Part shown: piece by piece, positions 55,276 to 64,000 of the stretch
Layout of the letters: the number at the start of each line of letters is the position of its first letter
Position numbering within the stretch: position 1 is the first letter of the stretch
NCBI GenBank assembly: GCA_014155875.1
Contig: JACEFZ010012579.1
Location: 372,001 to 436,000 of the forward strand
Length of the DNA: 64,000 nt
Origin: Cepaea nemoralis
Lineage: Eukaryota > Mollusca > Gastropoda > Stylommatophora > Helicidae
Direction: 5' to 3'
The notes under the pieces: model-generated
The model's database searches: none
The model's input: only the letters and a program-made list of their open reading frames with translations
Told to the model about the DNA's origin: nothing
Program-made: the position numbers and the translations under genes

Positions 55276-56395
55276 ATGTAGCACTTCAACACTCTTTTTC
55301 TCGTTTAAATTGACATCTTTTGATTGGTCAGTATGTTTATCATCTTACAGAAGGCTACCTTCGCCATGGCAATTCTTGTTCTAATCTCTTCAAGGCATCT
55401 CCCATCAGATGTTATGACTGTGCCGAGATAGTTGTACCGATTCACTTGTTGAAGAATATTCCCATTTACTTGTATATTAAATTGTGGTATTTCTTCCTTC
55501 CTAGTGACGACCATAATCTGCTGTCTTGTTACAATTCAATTCTAACCCTAGTTGTTCACTGTGTGCAACAACAGCATCTACTAAATTTTGCAGGTCCTGT
55601 TCATTGTCTGCAACCAAGACTGTATCATCTGCGTATCTAATGTTATTGATGTATCGTCCCCCAATGTCGATTCCTTCCATATCTTCTATATTTCTGAAAA
55701 TATGTTCACTGTACAGGGGAAAAAGATCTGGAGACATTACACATCCCTGTCTTACACCTCTCTTAATAGGCAGATATTGACCTACTTCATTATCAATTCT
55801 TATGGTAGCTTGTTGTTTCCAATATATGTTTTTTACAAGTCTAAGGTCTTTCCCATCAATTTATAGATCTTCAAGCATCCTTATCATGTCGACATGTCTC
55901 ACTTTATCGAAAGCCTCTGTGTAGTCAATAAAGCAGAGGTGTAGATCTTTGTTTACTTCTATATAGCACGTTCAATTACTGTTCTCAGTATATACACAGC
56001 ATTTACTGTTCCCTTGCCTTCTACAAACCCACATTGTTCTTTTTCTATTTCAGGTTGTATTTTCTTCCTAATTCTTTGCATGATAATTCTTAGCAAAATC
56101 TTTGTGATGTGACTCATTATACTAATTGCTCGATGTTGATCACATTCCAAGGCTGCTGATTTCTTTGCGATTGCATTAAATACAGAATTACATAATTCAT
56201 GCGGTATATCTCCAGTATCATATATGGTATTCAGGAGTCTGGTAACTTTATCTATTCCGTATTCTTCTAAAGCATTAATAATTTCTGTTGTGATGCTGTC
56301 TGAACCGGGAGTCTTGCCAGATTTCATATAGTTAAGAGTATTCTGAACCTCCATCTTCAAAATTGATGGTCCTTCATTGTCCTTTCGTCACGCCC
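55276..56395 (-). pseudogene. LINE H, RT part (right of the LINE G insertion)
   Basis: Minus-strand RT of an RTE-like LINE: MKSGKTPGSDSITTEIINAL, CDQHRAISIMSHITKILL, EKEQCGFVEGKGTVNAVYIL, CFIDYTEAFDKV, GVRQGCVMSPDLF, INNIRYADDTVLVADNEQ and NRYNYLGTVITSDGR. Frame breaks occur near 55959 and 55500. With 51600-52215 it forms most of a C-terminal two thirds of pol. Fragments of the same family lie at 34300, 47430 and 49660. Confidence 0.88.
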
Positions 56396-56539
56396 AGTTA
56401 AATGCTGGATATCCGACGTCACTACCAAGGATCGGAAGAGAAGGGAGGAGGGGGGGGGGGGTATCATTAAGCTGAGATCGCACCCTGAATCTTCTAAGCC
56501 TGGGGCAGAGCTGTGACCTCTCAGCCACGGATACTGGTG

Positions 56540-58325
56540 TAGAAGTAAAGGATGCAGCAGCACGAGGAGCAGTAAGTAGAGGATGCAGCAACACGAGGAG
56601 CAGTAAGTAGAGGATGCAGCAACACGAGGAGCAGTAAGTAGAGGATGCAGCAACACGAGGAGCAGTAAGTAGAGGATGCAGCAACACGAGGAGCAGTAAG
56701 TACAAGATACAGCAACACGAGGAGCAGTAAGTACAAGATACAGCAACACGAGGAGCAGTAAGTACAAGATACAGCAACACGAGGAGCAGTAAGTACAAGA
56801 TACAGCAACACGAGGAGCAGTAAGTAGAGGATGCAGCAACACGAGGAGCAGTAAGTACAAGATACAGCAACACGAGGAGCAGTAAGTAGAGGATGCAGCA
56901 ACACGAGGAGCAGTAAGTACAAGATACAGCAACACGAGGAGCAGTAAGTACAAGATACAGCAACACGAGGAGCAGTAAGTACAAGATACAGCAACACGAG
57001 GAGCAGTAAGTACAAGATACAGCAACACGAGGAGCAGTAAGTAGAGGATGCAGCAACACGAGGAGCAGTAAGTACAAGATACAGCAACACGAGGAGCAGT
57101 AAGTAGAGGATGCAGCAACACGAGGAGCAGTAAGTAGAGGATGCAGCAGCACGAGGAGCAGTAAGTAGAGGAGCAGTAAGTAGAGGATGCAGCAACACGA
57201 GGAGCAGTAAGTACAAGATACAGCAACACGAGGAGCAGTAAGTAGAGGATGCAGCAACACGAGGAGCAGTAAGTACAAGATACAGCAACACGAGGAGCAG
57301 TAAGTAGAGGATGCAGCAACACGAGGAGCAGTAAGTACAAGGATACAGCAGCACGAGGAGCAGTAAGTAGAGGAGCAGTAAGTAGAGATCAGCAACACGA
57401 GGAGCAGTAAGTAAAGGATCAGCAACACGAGGAGCAGTAAGTAAAGGATCAGCAACACGAGGAGCAGTAAGTAAAGATACAGCAACACGAGGAGCAGTAA
57501 GTAGAGGATGCAGCAACACGAGGAGCAGTAAGTACAAGATACAGCAACACGAGGAGCAGTAAGTAAAGATACAGCAACACGAGGAGCAGTAAGTACAAGA
57601 TACAGCAACATGAGGAGCAGTAAGTAGAGGATGCAGCAACACGAGGAGCAGTAAGTACAGGATACAGCAACACGAGGAGCAGTAAGTAGAGGATGCAGCA
57701 GCACGAGGAGCAGTAAGTAGAGGATGCAGCAGCACGAGGAGCAGTAAGTAGAGGATGCAGCATCACGAGGAGCAGTAAGTAGAGGATGCAGCAACACAAG
57801 GAGCAGTAAGTAGAGGATGCAGCAACATGAGGAGCAGTAAGTAGAGGATGCAGCAACACGAGGAGCAGTAAGTAGAGGATGCAGCAACACGAGGAGCAGT
57901 AAGTAGAGGATGCAGCAACACGAGGAGCAGTAAGTAGAGGATGCAGCAACACGAGGAGCAGTAAGTAGAGGATGCAGCAACACGAGGAGCAGTAAGTAGT
58001 GGATGCAGCAACACGAGGAGCAGTAAGTAGAGGATGCAGCAACACGAGGAGCAGTAAGTAGAGGATGCAGCAACACGAAGAGCAGTAAGTAGAGGATGCA
58101 GCAACACGAGGAGCAGTAAGTAGAGGATGCAGCAACACGAGGAGCAGTATAGAGGATGCAGCAACACGAGGAGCAGTAAGTAGAGGATGCAGCAACACGA
58201 GGAGCAGTATAGAGGATGCAGCAACACGAGGAGCAGTAAGTAGAGGATGCAGCAACACGAGGAGCAGTAAGTAGAGGATGCAGCAACACGAGGAGCAGTA
58301 AGTAGTGGATGCAGCAGCACAAGGA
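56540..58325 (-). repeat. 31-bp satellite with two unit types, about 57 units
   Basis: Units on + read GAGGATGCAGCAACACGAGG + AGCAGTAAGTA (type 1) or CAAGATACAGCAACACGAGG + AGCAGTAAGTA (type 2). Type 2 is mixed with type 1 in the left half (56700-57680); the right half is nearly pure type 1. Because 31 is not a multiple of 3, all minus-strand frames are open and give very long spurious proteins. Confidence 0.95.
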
Positions 58326-58559
58326 GGAAACATTCAATAAATAAATGGGTTGAAGTAGCAGAGATTGGAACACACATAACAAACACCCACGTACCCACAC
58401 ACACCTACAGTGTACGCAGAAATTTACATACTCAAAGACTGTTTAACTGGTCATATTCAAATTGTATTTAATTTCTGTACATGAACGTTTGATGTAAACA
58501 TGCATGTGGGAGAAAACAGCCTGAAAGTCTCAAGAAATTAGAAGCGAAAGGCATGTTTG

Positions 58560-58875
<316 letters not shown>

Positions 58876-59329
58876 TGAAAAAAAAAAACAATTTGAAAGA
58901 AACAAGAAAACATAAAGCAAACTAAAAGGAAGAGACGTAGTGGAGGAAGAATGCAGTGCTTGTAGATTGAGCAACATGAATATGGAGGTGCATACAGAAA
59001 GAAAATAACATGTGAAGAAAGGTTAGATATCACAATATGCTTATGCAGTTTAACAATATATACAACAATAATACACAGAGGATGTCTCGGCAGGTATGAC
59101 AGTCTTGGCAGGTAAGAAATTGTACAAAATGTTCAACCAAGGGAGATAAACAAAAGGCACATTGTAACAAATATGATTTATTATGTGAGAGTTATCCCTA
59201 TATGTATACTTTTTTTTTTCAAGTGTCATCGGGATAAATTATTCATGGCTTCTACAATGTCTCCTGTATCTGCCAGAGAACACAATATCTTCACGTAATT
59301 TTCGTCATCACATCTTCGTTAGCTTCTAA

Positions 59330-59510
59330 TGCAGGGAGAATTCACTGACCATAATATTTAAATAATAACCACTGCCTAATCTTTCAGTACAGGGAGAATT
59401 CATTGACCAAAATCTCAACCGACCAATTTACTAAATGCAGGGAGAATTAATTGACCAAAATCTCAATCAACCAATTTACTAATGCAGGGAGAATTCATTG
59501 ACCAAAAGAT
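59330..59510 (+). repeat. Short irregular repeat
   Basis: Four occurrences of GCAGGGAGAATTCATTGACC or close variants, spaced 45-65 bp. Confidence 0.75.
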
Positions 59511-59591
59511 TATGGTCACTGGCCAACATATGAACTGTCAGTGCATAACGAACTGAGCATTTGGCTTGTCTGGATCATGGTTTAATGGTAT

Positions 59592-59740
59592 CTTCTTCTT
59601 CTTCTGCATTCATCCGGAGTTTTTTTTTTCCGGATGTGACTGCATTGTGCCTGTTTACAGCAGAGCTGCGTTCTTGCACCGTTAGGCCGACACATCCGAC
59701 TTCTGCGGGCATTTGTTGACCGGGTTAACCTTCCCGGGGG
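59592..59740 (-). mobile_element. Short LINE B-tail element (149 bp)
   Basis: Reverse orientation, (TTC)n left, TTCCCGGGGG right; flanked by GTTTAATGGTAT at 59580-59591 and 59741-59752. Confidence 0.9.
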
Positions 59741-60014
59741 GTTTAATGGTATGAGCCCTGGAAAATCATTGTGAATACAGAACATGTGAATTGTGCAAAC
59801 ATCTGTTAGTACAGCAGGGCAGCAGCACTGCCCATGGTTGTGTGATCAGGGATGAGGAGATAAAAGCTGCTTGTTCAAGTATTTGCCACTTGACTTGAGG
59901 TTTTCACTTCGCTTCAGATCAGAATATGTGATCTCTGAGGTAGGACTATAATCCAAAACCTTTGGCCAACTGCTCCATTAATTCATGATGAGATTGTACA
60001 AATCAACATGACAA

Positions 60015-60180
60015 GTGGGTATGTCTCATGACAAGTGGGTGTGACTCATGCCAAGTGGGTGTGACTCATGCCAAGTGGGTGTGACTCATGCCAAGTGGGT
60101 ATGACTCATGCCAAGTGGGTATGACTCATGACAAGTGGGTGTGACTCATGACAAGTGGGAGCAACTCATCACAAGTGGGT
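60015..60180 (+). repeat. 20-bp minisatellite
   Basis: Eight units of GACTCATGCCAAGTGGGTGT with CATGACAAG variants. A second small repeat (ACAGTTTGTGAACACCTAAC) follows at 60335-60430. Confidence 0.9.
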
Positions 60181-60591
60181 TTGGATGACTGATGTGATCA
60201 TCATGACTTCAGTAATCTAACCTGCCCATACACTATACATCTGTCATAGAACAGGTCACAGCATCATGATCTGAAGTAACCATCACCCATCCTCAAAATT
60301 ATACATAAAGATAACTCAGTGTCATAATCTAATACAATTTGTGAACAACCAACACACAATTTGTGAACATCTAACACACAGTTTGTGAACACCTAACACA
60401 GTTTGTGAACACCTAACACAGTTTGTGAAGGACATGCAATGCCCCAACAACTATCAGTTTGTAAACAATGAACAAGTCTGCTGCAGTGCCATTCACAAAG
60501 ACCATATATATTAGGAATCCACGGGGAATGATGATTGTCAACATTTTGATTGTACATCAGGAATCCACGAGGAATGATGATTGTTAACTTT

Positions 60592-60597
60592 TTTATT
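60592..60597 (-). promoter_or_regulatory. Likely HES poly(A) signal
   Basis: AATAAA on the minus strand, 64 bases downstream of the HES stop codon (60661-60663). Confidence 0.55.
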
Positions 60598-60660
60598 GTA
60601 AATCTGTTCACGGTTTCACTGAAATGTCATTCAACAGGTTCAAACAAACACCATTAATTT

Positions 60661-61900
60661 TCACCATGGCCGCCACAGCCTCTCTTCACCAACAGATGAA
60701 GCTGGAGATGTAGATCCGTCGTGACGAGTAAAGTGTCGGTCTTCATCAATGTAGTGCATGTATTTCATAAAATGGCTCTCAACTGTCTTTCTCCCATCGA
60801 CAATCACGGATGTCAAGTTTGACGAGGGGCTGAATAGGTAAAAGAAGTCTGTGTTTCGTGGTTGGGTGAGCGCTGGAAATTGTGTTTGAGTGGATGGGTG
60901 CATGGGGTAGCTGCGTGCACAATGACACGGGATATTGAGCTGTCAGCTCTCTGTGGTCATAATACCTCGGTGACTGAGACAGATTCAGGGGTGACATTAA
61001 CTCAGTTTCTGATGATGAGGAAGTTAGAGAGTAAGTCCTTGATCTTGGCATGAAGTCCGCATATTGGGAATCATGTGTGTAGAACTTCTGGGAATTGCGA
61101 CATGTGACGAGAGGAACTGGTGATATGGATCTCTCTCTGCAGGGAGGGGATGGGTGTGAGGATGTAAATGTCTCTTGTCTGGGATTGGTCATATGTGTGT
61201 TGGCATGTGAGGGAAAATCTTGGACTTTAATGCCTTGTTCCGGAACATCCTGGATTTTGTACATCACACTAGATTGATCTGGTTGCAGCTGTCCTGTGTT
61301 GGCCCGAATGATGATTGGAGACACGACAGGAGGAATCTGGATCTGTAGAGGCTGCGTGTACTTAAGGAAACTTGGGGCTTCGGATGAAGGAGTGGTCGTG
61401 GTGGTTGTAGCTGAAGTGATAATGGCTGGAATGTGCGCTGGAGGTGACGACACTGAGGTAAGTGGAGCTATGGACACAGGTGACCCTCCAGAAAAACTGC
61501 CAGCAACTGCATGTTTGACGCTGGGAAAATGTCCATTGACAACCTGCACTATTTGTCCATTGATAAGTTGACCATTGTTGTTAGGTCCAGCAGGCATCGT
61601 GGGAGGGTTGGTCACAGGAGTGTTGGACTGAACAGGCTTGGCAAAGGTGAGTTTGTTGGACAGCTGGATGCAGCTGGCGAGGTGATGTACAACCCGAGAC
61701 TTTAGGTCGTCAGTGAAGCCCTGTGACTGGCCCAGGTATCGTATGACCTCGTTGGCACACTCCATGAAGCCGGCTTGATACTTGCCGGCCGAGGAAGCAT
61801 CGCTGCTGACCTGCGACAGCTGCTGTTCCTGCAGGGTTCGGAGATGTTTGACCGTCAGCTCTAGAATGTCAGCCTTTTCCAGTTTGTTGAACTGGGAGCT
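60661..61900 (-). CDS. hes: HES/hairy-type bHLH-Orange repressor, last coding exon (frame break near the end)
   Basis: Transcriptional repressor that binds DNA as a bHLH dimer and recruits Groucho/TLE. The acceptor CTCCTTTCAG precedes base 61900. The exon starts with helix 2 of the bHLH (FNKLEKADILELTVKHLRTL). The Orange domain follows (YQAGFMECANEVIRYLGQ, VVHHLASCIQ), then a long Pro/Ser/Thr-rich region, and ends with the Groucho-binding WRPW (60664-60675) and TGA. As assembled, the frame from 61900 runs to a stop at 60779. WRPW is in the next frame, which is open from about 60942. One extra base between about 60942 and 60785 would explain it; the run of four C (minus strand) at 60904-60907 is a candidate. 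Human HES1 has an intron between helix 2 and Orange; none is present here. Confidence 0.93.
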
Positions 61901-61904
61901 CTGA

Positions 61905-62560
61905 AAGGAGATGATCAAACATGAAATAATGACGGGACATGATCAAACGTGAAATAATGACAGGACATGACAAAACATGAAATAATAACAGGACATGATG
62001 AAACATGAAATAATAACAGGACATGATGAAACATGAAATAATAACAGGACATGATCAAACATAAAATAATGACAGGACATGATCAAACAAAATAATGACA
62101 GGACATGATAAAACAGGACATGATTAAACATGAAATAATGACAGGACATGACGAAACATGAAATAATAACAGGACATGACGAAACATGAAATAATAACAG
62201 GACATGATGAAACATGAAATAATAACAGGACATGATCAAACATAAAATAATGACAGGACATGATCAAACAAAATAATGACAGGACATGATAAAACAGGAC
62301 ATGATCAAACATGAAATAATGACAGGACATGATCAAACATGAAATAATGACAGGACATGACGAAACATGAAATAACAGGACATGATCAAACATGAAATAA
62401 TGACAGGACATGATCAAACATGAAATAATGACAGGACACGATCAAACATGAAATAATGACAGGACATGATCAAACATGCAATAATGACAGGACACTAAAA
62501 TATGAAATACTGATAGGACACTGTAAAATATGAAATACTAACAGGACACTAAAAGTGTGT
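61905..62560 (-). repeat. 28-bp minisatellite in the HES intron
   Basis: Units of AAACATGAAATAATGACAGG + ACATGATC with shorter forms (AAACAAAATAATG). The first unit begins within the acceptor region: ATGATCAAACATGAAATAAT lies only about 10 bases from the splice site at 61901. Confidence 0.92.
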
Positions 62561-62757
62561 GGGCCTGAGACACTGAAAACGAAATATGAAAGTGTTGGCA
62601 TTAGTTACCACGACCACAGAGGAGTGAAGTCTGAGGCCTGCTTATACAGTAGGACACTGCATTATGAGATGGGTGGTCAGTGCCTTTCCTCACTAGGCCT
62701 TACAGGAGACACGATGTATCTAACTACCACTGTTATTGGCTGGATCAGTCTAGAGTG

Positions 62758-62885
62758 AGTGCACACAGGCAGGGTGTCTCCTGAACTAGGACATCCAAAC
62801 ATGTAAGGACTAGTTATCACACAGGCAAGGGTGTCTCCTGAACTAGGACATCCAAACATGTAAGGACTAGTTATCACACAGGCAA
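62758..62885 (+). repeat. About 60-bp direct repeat in the HES intron
   Basis: CACACAGGCAAGGGTGTCTC + CTGAACTAGGACATCCAAAC + ATGTAAGGACTAGTTAT present twice, with a third partial start. Confidence 0.88.
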
Positions 62886-62939
62886 GGGAGACAGTGTCCA
62901 ACAACAACAGTGGCATTCAAGATTCATGTATGCAAACGT

Positions 62940-62944
<5 letters not shown>

Positions 62945-63004
<60 letters not shown>

Positions 63005-63238
63005 GAGAGAGAGAGAGAGAGAGGGTAGAGAGAAGGGGCAGAGAGGCAAACAGAGAGAGAGAGAGGGGCAGAGAGGCAAACAGATACAGAGAGAGAGAGG
63101 CAAACAGAGAGGCAAACAGATACAGAGAGAGAGGGGCAAACAGAGAGGGTGGGGGCGGGAGAGAGAGAAGAAGAAGAAGAAGAAGAAGAAGAAGAAGAAG
63201 AAGAAGAAGAAGAAGAAGAAGAAGAAGAAGAAGAAGAA
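62945..63238 (+). repeat. (GA)n, AGAGGCAAACAG and (GAA)n tracts in the HES intron
   Basis: (GA)n from 62945 to about 63030, a 12-20-bp unit AGAGAGAGGCAAACAG to about 63140, then about 23 GAA units (63168-63238), ending 26 bases before the HES donor boundary. Confidence 0.93.
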
Positions 63239-63264
63239 TGTAACAAGAGAGTGAGAATACTTAC

Positions 63265-63360
63265 ATCTTTCTTGGTACTCTGAATGACCAATGATTTGAG
63301 CTGGCTGAGACTGTCGTTAATTCTGGCTCTCCTCCTCTTTTCCATTAACGGTTTATTTGT
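63265..63360 (-). CDS. hes: HES/hairy-type repressor, basic region and helix 1 exon
   Basis: A 96-nt, phase-0 exon between acceptor CCCTTCCACAG and donor GTAAGT. It encodes TNKPLMEKRRRARINDSLSQ, then LKSLVIQSTKKD: the HES basic region with its characteristic proline (KPxMEKRRRARIN) and helix 1. It joins in frame to SSQFNKLEKADILE at 61900, across a 1,364-bp intron. The start-codon exon is not found between 63361 and 64000 and is probably beyond the window. Confidence 0.95.
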
Positions 63361-63654
63361 CTGTGGAAGGGAGTCAAATACTTCAACACTCTATCACCAA
63401 GATAATTTTTAAAAGTTTCAAAGCTACCAATTATCATCAGTGACAGCTAGCCTAAGTTGTCACTAATAAATTCTGTGTCACTTGTTGCTTGCCTTCTGAT
63501 AAAATCTGTTCCACGCGGTTTTCCACAGTTGGCCTTCAACATCTATATAAATATAATTAACAACATGGCAGCACCAGATTACGTGCTTTACTCTTCTACA
63601 CTGGGTGTGGGGGTTAGTAGATCATGAACTGTCTGTAGATCATGTGTACCCACG

Positions 63655-63840
63655 ATCACCTGCAGTGTTTGGTGCGACCAGAGAGGCAGTGTTTGGTGCG
63701 CCCAGAGAGGCAGTGTTTGGTGCGCCCAGAGAGGCAGTGTTTGGTGCGCCCAGAGAGGCAGTGTTTGGTGCGCCCAGAGAGGCAGTGTTTGGTGCGCCCA
63801 GAGAGGCAGTGTTTAGTGCGCCCAGAGAGGCAGTGCTTCT
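63655..63840 (+). repeat. 24-bp minisatellite (8 units) upstream of the HES exons
   Basis: Units of GAGGCAGTGTTTGGTGCGCC + CAGA. All frames through it are open by repetition only. Just left of it (63485-63525) is a short sequence resembling the CTTGCTGCCTTCTAATAAAA part of LINE E/F. Confidence 0.93.
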
Positions 63841-64000
63841 GGTGTCAACTGTCACATATATTGGTGTAAGAAGTTTCACACTACGGATTATCGTGTTGTT
63901 ATAATATAATAATATATAGAAATGCAATATGGTGAATGAAATTGTACTATTTAATACAGCAAATTAATAAAGTTATGGTAAAATCGTTCGTTCGCTTGAA

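Noticed and set aside
56357..58404. Very long minus-strand open frames (up to 670 codons) rich in Leu, Tyr, Cys and Ser
   Set aside because: They are produced by the 31-bp satellite, which is open in all minus-strand frames; several equally long frames overlap. No gene.
60661..60903. A separate small gene ending in WRPW
   Set aside because: WRPW is the known HES C-terminus and this frame is directly continuous with the HES exon apart from one base. It is the HES tail, not an independent gene.
60862..61705. Plus-strand open frames opposite the HES exon
   Set aside because: Antisense shadows of the Pro/Ser/Thr-rich HES coding region.

Overview
This is a eukaryotic, animal-type window. It has spliced host genes with GT-AG introns, many families of non-LTR retrotransposons, cut-and-paste transposons, tRNA-derived SINEs and very abundant minisatellites. 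The mix suggests a lophotrochozoan, most likely a mollusc, but that assignment is an inference. Only two host genes are supported. The last three coding exons of an NAD kinase gene (NADK) lie on the + strand (30643-30800, 33571-33653, 38362-38596). The last two exons of a HES/hairy bHLH-Orange repressor lie on the - strand (63265-63360 and 60661-61900). Their 5' exons are outside the window.

Layout. 1-20.0 kb and 20.03-29.17 kb are two near-identical copies of one nested transposon complex. Its oldest part is a minus-strand LINE (called E/F here). LINE D (+) and LINE A (-) inserted into E/F, and LINE C (+) inserted into LINE A. The outer end carries a Helentron/mini-me-like repeat, a hAT remnant and a tRNA-SINE. 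Copy 1 also has two insertions that copy 2 lacks: a 3,063-bp TG...CA element with a 5-bp target duplication (6171-9233) and a full-length LINE B (9673-14607). Copy 2 preserves both empty sites. The copies meet at about 20.01-20.10 kb in degraded, homopolymer-rich sequence, so they may be two haplotypes assembled end to end rather than a real tandem duplication.

29.2-38.8 kb is the 3' part of NADK, with introns full of minisatellites, LINE tails, SINEs and a complete but dead mariner (36427-37728). 38.8-60.6 kb is intergenic: minisatellites, LINE fragments, and LINE H (-) split by LINE G (+, 52216-55109). 60.6-63.4 kb is the HES gene, whose intron holds a 28-bp minisatellite and (GA)n/(GAA)n tracts. 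63.4-64.0 kb holds a 24-bp minisatellite.

The host genes do not form a pathway: NADK makes NADP(H) and HES is a transcriptional repressor. What links most of the window is transposon nesting. LINEs A/B share an exact 5' end whose pairing order resembles an HDV-like ribozyme. Their 3' tails also occur as short dispersed copies with a nearly constant start, resembling a SINE-like derivative. Letters A-H are labels used only in this annotation.
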